64,000 nt of DNA from Alphaproteobacteria bacterium UBA6411 (GTDB lineage: Bacteria; Pseudomonadota; Alphaproteobacteria; CAAGCB01; CAG-977): contig DJPN01000029.1 in the NCBI GenBank assembly GCA_002438565.1, positions 1 to 64,000 of the forward strand. The letters run 5' to 3'. The translations under genes and the position numbers were made by a program. Under the pieces are notes generated by a model. That model did no database searches. It was given only the letters and a program-made list of their open reading frames with translations, and was not told the origin of the DNA. Numbering within the stretch: the stretch's first letter is position 1; each line of letters starts with the position of its first letter. Positions 25,621 to 33,313 of this stretch are shown piece by piece.

Positions 25621-25679
25621 GCTCAGCTCCTTGGTAAAAAGTTACGGCAGAATAAAAGCGGAAAATTTTAAAATCAACC

Positions 25680-27413
25680 TTAAACGGCAAATTGGCTGTT
25701 GTAGAGGGCTGCGTAAAATCCGCCTTTTTCCAGCAATTCCGCGTGCGTTCCGCGTTCGACGATATGCCCCGAATCCATGACCAGAATCAAATCGGCACGG
25801 CGAATCGTCGAAAGCCTGTGCGCGACGACAAAGCTTGTCCGCCCGTTCATCATTTCGTCAAAAGCTTTCTGAACATAGATTTCCGTGCGCGTGTCGATCG
25901 AACTGGTCGCTTCGTCCAAAATCAGCATGGACGGCAGGGACAGCATCGCGCGCGCAATGCACAGTAGCTGCTTTTGCCCTTGTGACAGACTGCCGCCGTC
26001 TTCGCCGATGACGGTGTCGTATCCGTCTGGCAAGCGTTTGATAAACCCGTCGGCGTGCGCGGCGACCGCGGCGGATACGATTTCGTAATCGGATGCCAGC
26101 GGCTTGCCGTAAGCGATGTTTTCCCGCACCGTTCCCGATTTCAGCCACGTTTCCTGCAACACCATACCGAATTGGGCGCGCAAGCTGTCGCGCGTCATGT
26201 TTTCAACGTTTGTTTGGGAAACCGAAATACTGCCCGAATTGACGTCGTAAAACCGCATCAGCAAGTTAATCAGCGTCGTTTTGCCGCATCCCGTCTTGCC
26301 CACAATGGCGATTTTCTGCCCTGCTTTGACGTTCAGCGACAAATCCTCAATCAGCTTGATTTCGGGGACGTAAGAAAAGAATACATGTTCCAAATCAACC
26401 GTTCCGTCCGCGTGTCCAAGGACTTTCGCATCCGCCGCATCGGGCGTTTCGGGCGTCGCGTCAATGATCTCGAACAACCTCTTTGCGGACGCCAGCGCGC
26501 TTTGCAATTCGGCAATCACGCCCGAAATTTCGTTAAACGGCTTGGTGTATTGGTTCGCGTAGCTTAAAAAGCAGGACAGCTGTCCGACGGTCAGCACGCC
26601 GGCGACCGCGCTTAACGCCCCGACAATGCCGACCAAAGTATACACAACGCCGTTGACAAAGCGCGTGCAGGGGTTGGTGATGGACGAAAAGAACAACGCT
26701 TTGACCCCGCAGTCCTGCAATCGGGCGTTGATTTCCTCAAACTTTTCGCGGGATTTCGCTTCGTAGCCGAACGCCTTGACCAACTTTAAATTGCCGACGG
26801 TTTCGTTGATTAAAGCCGTCATTTCGCCGCGCGTTTCCGACTGTACTTTGAAGAATTTGAAAGTGCGTTTGGCGATAAAGTTCGCGACAAACAGCGATAA
26901 CGGCGTGACGAACACGACCAGCAGCGTAATTTTAACGTTGATGACCGTCATGAATCCAATCGTGCCGAAAATCGTGACAACGCCCGTGAACAGCTGCGTA
27001 AATCCCATTAAAAGTCCGTCCGCGACCTGCTCCGCATCAACGGCAACGCGGCTGAGGATGTCGCCGTGCGGCGTCGTGTCGATAAAGCGCAAGGGGACTT
27101 TTTGCAATCGGTCGAACGCTTTGACGCGGATGTCGCGCACGGTCAGATAGGTGATTTTGTTCGTGCAAAGCCCCATCAGCCATTGCGACACGGCGGCGAT
27201 CGCGACAACGACCGCCAGCATTTCCAAAACGGCTTTCAACGCCTGAAAATCGACCGCGCCCTTGCCCGCGACCAAATCGATCGCGCGTCCCGTCAGCACG
27301 GGGGCGTACAGCGTCATCGACACGCTGACGACCGCGAAAAACAACGCCAAAGCCAGATAGGACAGGTAAGGACGCGTAAAGGACAAGAGCCGTTTCAACA
27401 AACTTTCCCGCAT
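25680..27413 (-). CDS. heterodimeric ABC exporter, subunit with consensus catalytic Glu
   Basis: 577 residues: a six-helix membrane domain (about 20-310) fused to one nucleotide-binding domain. Walker A is VGKTGCGKTTL, the signature LSQGQKQLL is slightly off consensus, Walker B ends LILDEATSSID with the catalytic Glu, and the H-loop is VAHRLST. The partner gene directly upstream has the reciprocal defects. Such pairs export lipids, peptides or drugs; the substrate is unknown. The start is set at the ATG at 27413 (shared TGATG with the partner stop, AGGAGG 7 bases upstream); a GTG at 27416 is the alternative. Confidence 0.93.
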   Translation of the reverse strand: MRESLLKRLLSFTRPYLSYLALALFFAVVSVSMTLYAPVLTGRAIDLVAGKGAVDFQALKAVLEMLAVVVAIAAVSQWLMGLCTNKITYLTVRDIRVKAFDRLQKVPLRFIDTTPHGDILSRVAVDAEQVADGLLMGFTQLFTGVVTIFGTIGFMTVINVKITLLVVFVTPLSLFVANFIAKRTFKFFKVQSETRGEMTALINETVGNLKLVKAFGYEAKSREKFEEINARLQDCGVKALFFSSITNPCTRFVNGVVYTLVGIVGALSAVAGVLTVGQLSCFLSYANQYTKPFNEISGVIAELQSALASAKRLFEIIDATPETPDAADAKVLGHADGTVDLEHVFFSYVPEIKLIEDLSLNVKAGQKIAIVGKTGCGKTTLINLLMRFYDVNSGSISVSQTNVENMTRDSLRAQFGMVLQETWLKSGTVRENIAYGKPLASDYEIVSAAVAAHADGFIKRLPDGYDTVIGEDGGSLSQGQKQLLCIARAMLSLPSMLILDEATSSIDTRTEIYVQKAFDEMMNGRTSFVVAHRLSTIRRADLILVMDSGHIVERGTHAELLEKGGFYAALYNSQFAV

Positions 27414-29140
27414 CACGCGGCCTCCTCTTTTTCCATTTGCGACAGGCAGATTTCGCGGTAAACGGGACAGTTTTCAAACAAATCGTCGTGCGTTCCGATC
27501 CCGACCGCCTTTCCGTCGTCCAGAACGACGATGAAATCCGCGCCGCGCACCGTCGAAATGCGTTGGGACACCAGAAACACCGTCGCCCCTTTGATGTCGT
27601 TTTTAATCGCTTTGCGCAATTTCGCGTCGGTTGCAAAGTCCAGCGCCGACGCGCTGTCGTCCAAAATCAAAATGTCGGGCGATCCGACCAAAGCCCGCGC
27701 GATCGTCAAACGCTGCCGCTGCCCGCCCGACAGGTTGCGTCCGCCCTGCGCGATCACGGTGTCCAGCTTTTCGGGCTTGGCTGAAACGAATTCCTCGCCC
27801 TGCGCGATTTTTAACGCCCGCCAAATCTCTTCGTCCGTCGCGTCGGCTTTCGCCCAGCGCATATTGTCGCGGATCGTGCCTTTGAACAACACGGCCTTTT
27901 GCGGGACGACGCCGATTTTGCGGCGCAAGTCGGCGAAAGCGTAATCCCGCACGTCCGCGCCGTCGATTAAAACGCGTCCTTTTGTCGCGTCGTAAAAACG
28001 GGCAAGCAGGTTGATCAAAGTCGTCTTGCCCGCCCCCGTACCGCCGATGACGCCGACCGTCGCCCCCGCCGGAACGGCAAAGTCGATGCCGGACAAGGAT
28101 TCCGCCTCGGCGTTTTTATAGGCGAACGACACGTTTTCAAATCGCACGCGGGGCGCGCCGGCCAACGGTTCCGCCAACTTGCCGTTTTCCGTGACCGTCG
28201 GAAACACCGCGAACACGTCGTTGATGCGGGCGGCGGACGCGGACGCCTTGGTAAACACGACAATCAAGTTCGCCAAAGCGACCAAAGCCAGCAGAATTTG
28301 CGACATATAGTTGACCAAAGCAATGACTTCGCCCTGCGTCAAATCGCCCGCATTGACTTGGAACCCGCCGCCCCGCACAATCGCGATAACCGCCAGATTG
28401 ACGACGACATACGTTGCGGGATTCAGCAAAGCCGCGATTTTGCCCGCCGTTACCTGTTCGTCCATCAGTGAATCGCAAGTCTTTTCAAACGCTGAATGTT
28501 CTTCCTTTTGCTTGGAAAACGCGCGGATGACGCGTACGCCCGTCAGATTTTCGCGCACCAGCAGGGACACCTTGTCCATCAACGCTTGAATCCGTTTGTA
28601 ATACGGAATGCACTTTGCCATGACGAACCAAATGACCGCACCGATAAGCGGCGTTGCAATCAGAAAAATCATCGCCAGTTTCACGTCGACAAAGAACGCC
28701 ATGACGATTGCGCCGACGACAATGAACGGCGAGCGCAAAAACAGCCGCAATCCCAGATTGACGCCCGACTGCGCTTGATTGATGTCGCCCGTCAGCCGCG
28801 TAATCAACGACGGCGTGCCGACTTCGTCCAGTTCGGCATACGACAAATCGCCGATATGGCGGAACAACGCGCTGCGCAAGGCCGTGCCGAACCCCATGGA
28901 TGCTTTGGCGGCGAAAAACTGCGCGGTCAAGGAGCAAATCAGCCCCAGCAATCCCAAAGCCACCATCAGTCCGCCCATTTTGTAAATATAAGCTGTGTCG
29001 CCGTTTTTGATGCCGACGTCGATAATTCCCGCCATGACCAGCGGGACGAACAGCTCAAAGCAGGCCTCCAAAAACTTGAACAGGGGGGCGATGACACATT
29101 CCTTTTTGTAATTTGCTAAAAAGCGGGCAAGTTTGAACAT
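27413..29140 (-). CDS. heterodimeric ABC exporter, subunit with degenerate catalytic site
   Basis: 575 residues, six-helix membrane domain and C-terminal nucleotide-binding domain. Walker A (IGGTGAGKTTL) and the signature LSGGQRQRL are intact, but Walker B ends LILDDSASALD with Asp instead of the catalytic Glu, and the H-loop His is Gln (VSQRIST). This is the hallmark of the BmrC/TM287-like half of heterodimeric exporters, so one of the two ATP sites of the dimer should not hydrolyse efficiently. First gene of a two-gene operon, with its stop overlapping the partner start. Confidence 0.93.
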   Translation of the reverse strand: MFKLARFLANYKKECVIAPLFKFLEACFELFVPLVMAGIIDVGIKNGDTAYIYKMGGLMVALGLLGLICSLTAQFFAAKASMGFGTALRSALFRHIGDLSYAELDEVGTPSLITRLTGDINQAQSGVNLGLRLFLRSPFIVVGAIVMAFFVDVKLAMIFLIATPLIGAVIWFVMAKCIPYYKRIQALMDKVSLLVRENLTGVRVIRAFSKQKEEHSAFEKTCDSLMDEQVTAGKIAALLNPATYVVVNLAVIAIVRGGGFQVNAGDLTQGEVIALVNYMSQILLALVALANLIVVFTKASASAARINDVFAVFPTVTENGKLAEPLAGAPRVRFENVSFAYKNAEAESLSGIDFAVPAGATVGVIGGTGAGKTTLINLLARFYDATKGRVLIDGADVRDYAFADLRRKIGVVPQKAVLFKGTIRDNMRWAKADATDEEIWRALKIAQGEEFVSAKPEKLDTVIAQGGRNLSGGQRQRLTIARALVGSPDILILDDSASALDFATDAKLRKAIKNDIKGATVFLVSQRISTVRGADFIVVLDDGKAVGIGTHDDLFENCPVYREICLSQMEKEEAA

Positions 29141-29213
29141 GGCAAAATCCTTTTGACGATTTTTTCAATCCGTACACGTCCGGACGCGGAAAAACAAGAA
29201 AAAACGCAAGACA

Positions 29214-29243
29214 TTGACAATGCGGGGTAAAGTATGAAATAAT
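29214..29243 (+). promoter_or_regulatory. likely sigma-70 type promoter
   Basis: A perfect -35 TTGACA (29214-29219) and -10 AATAAT (29238-29243) with an 18-base spacer, 28 bases upstream of the first ATG of the small gene at 29271. Confidence 0.55.
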
Positions 29244-29270
29244 AAAAACAGAAAAGTTTGCGTACCAAGA

Positions 29271-29660
29271 ATGGTGATGGAAATGTCGACAGGGAAAGTG
29301 TCTACAAACTCGTCGGTCGGACACACGTCCAATATGATGGCGAAGCTTGGAAACATTGCTTCGGCGCGGGTTTCCGCGTCCGTTGTCGGTGTATCCGATT
29401 CCGCCGGCGCGGGCAGTTCCACGGACCAGTACCTGTTGAACGAACAAATGGCGATGCCCGAAAAGCAGGCGGCCGCAGCGGAAAGCTCTTTGATGCCGAT
29501 AGTGGAATCGGGGCTGATGTTGGAAACGGCGCTGCGGTTTGATGACGGAACGGATTCGTACCTGTCTTTGCGCGAGGCGGGGCAACAGCTGGAATCGTAT
29601 GAAAAAACAATGGAAGCTTACGAAGACAGCGCGCCGAAAAAAACGCAGGGATTCGGATAA
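29271..29660 (+). CDS. small hypothetical protein paired with a flagellar-rod-like protein
   Basis: Up to 129 residues; in-frame ATGs at 29271, 29277 and 29283 are all possible and none has a clear ribosome-binding site. The N-terminal half is rich in Ser, Ala, Val and Thr and low in complexity; the C-terminal half is helical (ESGLMLETALRF, LREAGQQLESYEKTMEAY) and acidic. No known domain is recognised. It lies 12 bases before the rod-like gene and very probably shares its transcript, so the two products may interact. Confidence 0.6.
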   Translation: MVMEMSTGKVSTNSSVGHTSNMMAKLGNIASARVSASVVGVSDSAGAGSSTDQYLLNEQMAMPEKQAAAAESSLMPIVESGLMLETALRFDDGTDSYLSLREAGQQLESYEKTMEAYEDSAPKKTQGFG

Positions 29661-29672
29661 GGAGGGACAACG

Positions 29673-29981
29673 ATGATTTCATCTGTTTCTTTGAACGGAA
29701 TGCGGGCGGCGTCGGCAAGCTTTTACAAAAGCGCGCAAAATATTGTCGAATCGGGCATGCAAACGGCGCAAACGATTGAAACGCCGGATATTCCGGTGAC
29801 CGCCGTGGCGGGAACGCGCGCCATCGGTACGGCGTCAACGGCATATATCGCGTCCGAAGACGTGATGTTGAACGAAATGACAAACATGATGATTGCCGAA
29901 CAGACGTTCAAAGCAAATGTCGAAGCATACAAAATTGCCAATGAAATGGCGGAAACGCTGGATTTGTTGGTTAGAAAATAA
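29673..29981 (+). CDS. short protein resembling fused ends of flagellar rod proteins (FlgC/FlgG-like)
   Basis: 102 residues with a strong AAGGAGGG site. The N-terminus SVSLNGMRAASASFYKSAQNI resembles the N-terminal helix of flagellar rod and hook proteins, and the C-terminus EMTNMMIAEQTFKANVEAY followed by KIANEMAETLDLL resembles their C-terminal helix, which pair in a coiled coil in the assembled axial structure. The large middle domain of FlgC is missing; only about 40 residues join the two ends. No other flagellar gene is in the window. It could be a relic, a rod-like protein of a reduced apparatus, or an unrelated helical hairpin. Confidence 0.7.
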   Translation: MISSVSLNGMRAASASFYKSAQNIVESGMQTAQTIETPDIPVTAVAGTRAIGTASTAYIASEDVMLNEMTNMMIAEQTFKANVEAYKIANEMAETLDLLVRK

Positions 29982-30008
29982 TTTTTTTGAAAAAAATAAA
30001 AAAAACTC

Positions 30009-30037
30009 TTGACCAAGGTGGTTCGTCTGTGTATGTT
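30009..30037 (+). promoter_or_regulatory. promoter for tRNA-Lys
   Basis: -35 TTGACC (30009-30014) and -10 TATGTT (30032-30037) with a 17-base spacer, 20 bases upstream of the tRNA. Same layout as the initiator tRNA promoter. Confidence 0.7.
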
Positions 30038-30057
30038 TACGCCTGTTGAAACGCTAC

Positions 30058-30133
30058 GGGCGAGTAGCTCAGCTGGTAGAGCACATGACTTTTAATCATG
30101 TGGCCCCGGGTTCGAATCCCGGCTCGCTCACCA
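30058..30133 (+). tRNA. tRNA-Lys (anticodon TTT)
   Basis: A standard 76-base cloverleaf with encoded CCA: acceptor GGGCGAG with CTCGCTC (one G-T pair), D-arm GCTC/GAGC, anticodon stem ACATG/CATGT around the loop ACTTTTAAT region with TTT, and T-arm CCGGG/CCCGG around TTCGAAT. Confidence 0.96.
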
Positions 30134-30381
30134 AATAAAAACCCCCGCAATTTTGCGGGGGTTTTTATTTGGTGTGTCAGCGCGCCCGATTTGAACCCGC
30201 AGGGTTCGGCGAGCGAAGCGAGCGACGCACAGGCGCGACGCGCCGAGCGGCCGGCTTGACCGACGCGCCGACAGGCGCGCAATCCCGGCTTGCTCACCGC
30301 ATTTTGTCATTCCGCAATTTTGCGGGGGTTTTTATTTGGTGTGTCAGCGCGCCCGATTTGAACCCGCAGGGTTCGGCGAGC
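30115..30381. repeat. 167-bp tandem duplication of tRNA 3' end plus terminator, with inverted tRNA-like segment
   Basis: A 70-base block (30145-30214) recurs without change at 30312-30381, and the tRNA 3' end (30115-30132) recurs at 30281-30298 with one mismatch, so a unit of about 167 bases is duplicated. The segment after the terminator (30170-30208) also reads as the reverse complement of a tRNA 3' half (TGGTG, then GATTTGAACCCG). The second copy has lost the left terminator arm. The 492-base gap between genes (29982-30473) otherwise holds only the tRNA. Confidence 0.75.
30129..30174 (+). terminator. perfect palindromic terminator reaching into the tRNA-Lys 3' end
   Basis: Arms 30129-30150 and 30153-30174 are perfectly complementary over 22 bases with a 2-base TT spacer. 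The core CCCCCGCAA/TTGCGGGGG is followed by TTTTTATTT. The outermost pairs use CACCA, the tRNA's own end, as in the initiator tRNA gene. Confidence 0.85.
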
Positions 30382-30473
30382 TGGTCTTCTTTTTTGCAGA
30401 ATGTTTAATTGATTGACTTTCCTCCGCGCAAGAGGCTATTTTACGGACAAATCAAACAAAGGAGTTTTTGACT

Positions 30474-31535
30474 ATGGGCGATATCATCTTAACGGGCGAC
30501 AGACCGACGGGCAAACTGCACTTAGGGCATTACGTCGGTTCGCTGAAACGCCGCGTCGAAATGCAGAACAGCGGCTTGTATCACACGATTTTCATCATGA
30601 TTGCCGATGCGCAGGCGTTGACCGACAACGCCGACGATATCAACAAAGTCAGAAACAACATTTCAAACGTCGCTTTGGATTATCTGGCGTGCGGACTTGA
30701 TCCCGCCAAATCGACGATTTTCATCCAGTCGCAAATTCCCGAACTGACAGAACTGACGTTCTATTATATGAACTTGGTTACCGTGTCGCGCCTGCAGCGC
30801 AATCCGACCGTGAAAAACGAAATTCAGCTGCGCGGGTTCAAGCAAAGTATTCCCGTCGGATTCTTCACTTATCCGATTTCGCAGGCGTCCGATATCACGG
30901 CATTCAAGGCGAATCTGGTTCCTGTGGGCGAAGATCAGCTGCCGATGATTGAACAGACGCGCGAAATCGTTCGCTCGTTCAACACGATTTACAGCCCCGT
31001 TCTGGTCGAACCCGAGGCGGTTCTGCCCGACAACAGTCTGTGTTCGCGCTTGCCGGGGCTGGACGGCGCGGCAAAAATGAGCAAATCGCTGGGCAACTGC
31101 ATTTACCTGTCCGATTCGTCCAAGGAAATCAAACAGAAAGTGCAGAGCATGTTTACCGACCCGACCCATTTGCATGTCGAAGACCCCGGACACACCGAAA
31201 ACAACCCTGTGTTTACTTACTTGGATGCGTTTGCGGCGGATGAACACTTTGCGGCGTTCCTGCCCGCGTACAAGAATTTGGATGAACTGAAAGACCACTA
31301 CCGCCGCGGCGGTTTGGGGGACGGCACGGTCAAGAAATTCTTGAACGAAATTTTGCAAAACGAGCTGAAGCCCATTCGCGAACGTCGAGAAGCTTTGGCG
31401 GGCGATATCGGCGCGGTATTCGACATGCTGAAAAACGGCAGTGAAAAGGCGCGCGAAGTTGCGGCGCAAACCCTGTCCGAAGTCAAAGCCGCCATGGGAA
31501 TTGATTATTTCGGCAAAAATGTGCTGACAAAATAA
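30474..31535 (+). CDS. trpS: tryptophan-tRNA ligase
   Basis: 353 residues; charges tRNA-Trp. The class I signatures are present: GKLHLGHYVGS near residue 14 (HIGH-type) and AAKMSKSLGN near 205 (KMSKS). VGEDQLPMIEQTREI and the Trp-pocket segment ITAFKANLVPVGEDQ are typical. I use the ATG at 30474, with AAAGGAG 9 bases upstream; a TTG two codons earlier is less likely. It is a single-gene unit ending in a terminator. Confidence 0.96.
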   Translation: MGDIILTGDRPTGKLHLGHYVGSLKRRVEMQNSGLYHTIFIMIADAQALTDNADDINKVRNNISNVALDYLACGLDPAKSTIFIQSQIPELTELTFYYMNLVTVSRLQRNPTVKNEIQLRGFKQSIPVGFFTYPISQASDITAFKANLVPVGEDQLPMIEQTREIVRSFNTIYSPVLVEPEAVLPDNSLCSRLPGLDGAAKMSKSLGNCIYLSDSSKEIKQKVQSMFTDPTHLHVEDPGHTENNPVFTYLDAFAADEHFAAFLPAYKNLDELKDHYRRGGLGDGTVKKFLNEILQNELKPIRERREALAGDIGAVFDMLKNGSEKAREVAAQTLSEVKAAMGIDYFGKNVLTK

Positions 31536-31559
31536 TTCCGCCGTTTCCAATATTCAAAC

Positions 31560-31594
31560 CGCCTTTTCCCCGATGGGTGAAGGCGTTTTTTTTT
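31560..31594 (+). terminator. rho-independent terminator of trpS
   Basis: CGCCTT (31560-31565) pairs with AAGGCG (31580-31585); an inner CCC/GGG adds three pairs after a small mismatch, and nine Ts follow. The next 85 bases before tssA are AT-rich; I see no confident -35/-10 pair there. Confidence 0.8.
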
Positions 31595-31679
31595 ATCAAA
31601 GAAACAAAAAATATAAAAAAATGTGTGAATCCGTTCTGAAAAATGGTAAAAAGGCCTAAATAAGACTTTTTAGGGGAGA

Positions 31680-32741
31680 GTGCAGAATTTGTTTAGCGTT
31701 GCCGACCTGTTGACACCGATTGAGGGCGCGGATGCCCCTGCGGGGGAAAACGCGGAATACGATCCGCTTTATATGGAACTGGAATCCTTTTCATCCGTCG
31801 AAGACAAAGATCCCGACTATCGCAAACTGGAAAAAAATTGCTTGGAATTGTGGAAGAAAACCCGCGATTTGCGCGTGGCGGCGTATTTGTGCGTCGCGGC
31901 GACCGAGCTGAACGGATTGCAGGGATTGGCGGACGGATTGGCGGTCATCCGCTGGCTGGTTGACGAAATGTGGGCGGACTTTTATCCGCGCCTTGACCCC
32001 GACGACGACAACGATCCGCTGGAACGGCTGAACATTCTGGCAATGCTGTCCCCCGAACCGGGCGCGTTTAATGATCCGATTATGTTCCTGTCGAAACTGC
32101 GCCAAATCCGCTTGCTTCCCGCTTTGCCCTATACGATGCGCGATGTGATGATTGCCAACGGCGAAATCGACAGCGATCAGCCTGTCGATACAAAGCTGAT
32201 TGCCGCCGAAATGATGGGACGCCCGATGCAGGAAATCAAAGCGCATGCGGATTTGGTACAGAAAATCGACGAAGAAATCACGGGGCTTTGCGCCGCGATG
32301 GATGAAAAAATGCAGGGACAATATTATTTGAATATGTCGTCTTTGCAAAAGGAAATCAAACGCTTCCAAACGTTTTACGCAAAACATTCGGAAGCGTTTT
32401 CCGCGTCACAGGATGCTCCCGCGCCCGAAGCGGCGGAACAAACGGAAGCTGTTCCCCCTGCGGACGCTTCCGTCGTTCGGGCGGCAAGCGGCGGCAAAAC
32501 CGACTTTGGTTCAATCAAGGCGACCAACAGGGCGGAAGCGTTGCTGCTGTTGAAAAAAGGGGCGGAGTACTTCCAATCCGAAGAACCGACAAGCCCCGTT
32601 CCGTACTTAATCAACCGCGCTTTGCGGCTGTCGGAAATGAACTTTATGGATTTGCTGGCGGACATCGCCCCCGACGCTTTGGCGCGCGGACGCGATATTT
32701 TGGGTGTGCCGCAGGCTGACGAAAACGGCGATAATTATTAA
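31680..32741 (+). CDS. tssA: T6SS protein TssA
   Basis: 353 residues. TssA caps the distal end of the growing sheath or organises the baseplate, depending on class. The N-terminal ImpA domain is clear (PAGENAEYDPLYMELE, near residues 21-36, then WVDEMW-like segment LVDEMWADFYPRLDPDDDND). A linker rich in Ala, Pro and Glu (about 240-270) leads to a C-terminal helical domain (NRAEALLLLKKGAEYFQ, then SEMNFMDLLADI). The start is uncertain: GTG at 31680 is only one base from the GGGGAG site, whereas TTG at 31689 is 10 bases away. First gene of the T6SS locus. Confidence 0.9.
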   Translation: MQNLFSVADLLTPIEGADAPAGENAEYDPLYMELESFSSVEDKDPDYRKLEKNCLELWKKTRDLRVAAYLCVAATELNGLQGLADGLAVIRWLVDEMWADFYPRLDPDDDNDPLERLNILAMLSPEPGAFNDPIMFLSKLRQIRLLPALPYTMRDVMIANGEIDSDQPVDTKLIAAEMMGRPMQEIKAHADLVQKIDEEITGLCAAMDEKMQGQYYLNMSSLQKEIKRFQTFYAKHSEAFSASQDAPAPEAAEQTEAVPPADASVVRAASGGKTDFGSIKATNRAEALLLLKKGAEYFQSEEPTSPVPYLINRALRLSEMNFMDLLADIAPDALARGRDILGVPQADENGDNY

Positions 32742-32755
32742 CAAGGTAGGAAAAA

Positions 32756-33292
32756 ATGGCATCAAACAGCTCTCAGAAATTTGTGGGTAAAAACCGTGCG
32801 CCCCGCGTGCAGGTTGAATACGACGTCGAATTGTACGGCGCGGAAAAGAAAGTCAACTTGCCTTTCGTCATGGGCGTTATGTCCGATTTGTCGGGCAAAC
32901 CCGCCGAACCGCTGCCCAAGCTGGAAGACCGCAAAATGGTCGAAATCGACGCGGACAACTTTGACGACCGTTTGAAAAGCATGAAGCCTCGCGTCGCTTT
33001 CAACGTGCCGAACGTGATGTCGGGCGAAGGCAATCTGGCCGTCGACATGACGTTTGAAAGCATGGACGATTTTTCGCCTGCCGCCGTTGCCGAAAAGGTT
33101 GAAGGACTGAAGCAGCTGCTGGAAGCGCGCCGCCAGCTGGCAAACCTGCTGAGCTATATGGACGGCAAATCGGGCGCGGAAGAATTGCTGAACAAAATTC
33201 TGGAAAACCCCGCTTTGCTTAAAGCTTTGTCGCAGAAAGCCAAGGAAAAAGAACCCGAAACGGCGGAAACCGCCGACAAAACCGCGGAATAA
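32756..33292 (+). CDS. tssB: T6SS contractile sheath small subunit TssB
   Basis: 178 residues. TssB (VipA) pairs with TssC to build the contractile sheath. RAPRVQVEYDVELYGAEKK near residue 14 and LPFVMGVMSDLSG, then RVAFNVPNVMSGEG near 79 are the conserved core. The C-terminus is a charged, probably disordered tail. It sits 14 bases after tssA and 21 before tssC, the usual order. Confidence 0.96.
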   Translation: MASNSSQKFVGKNRAPRVQVEYDVELYGAEKKVNLPFVMGVMSDLSGKPAEPLPKLEDRKMVEIDADNFDDRLKSMKPRVAFNVPNVMSGEGNLAVDMTFESMDDFSPAAVAEKVEGLKQLLEARRQLANLLSYMDGKSGAEELLNKILENPALLKALSQKAKEKEPETAETADKTAE

Positions 33293-33313
33293 CGGATTTA
33301 AGGAAAAAGTGTT

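Noticed and set aside
30037..30297. An 86-codon frame antisense to tRNA-Lys containing AGIRTRGHMIKSH
   Set aside because: This peptide is the translation of the reverse complement of a tRNA gene, a well-known false gene.
30281..30298. Duplicate tRNA-Lys 3' end as attachment site of an integrated element
   Set aside because: Only about 150 bases lie between the two copies and they contain no integrase or cargo; tandem duplication explains it better.
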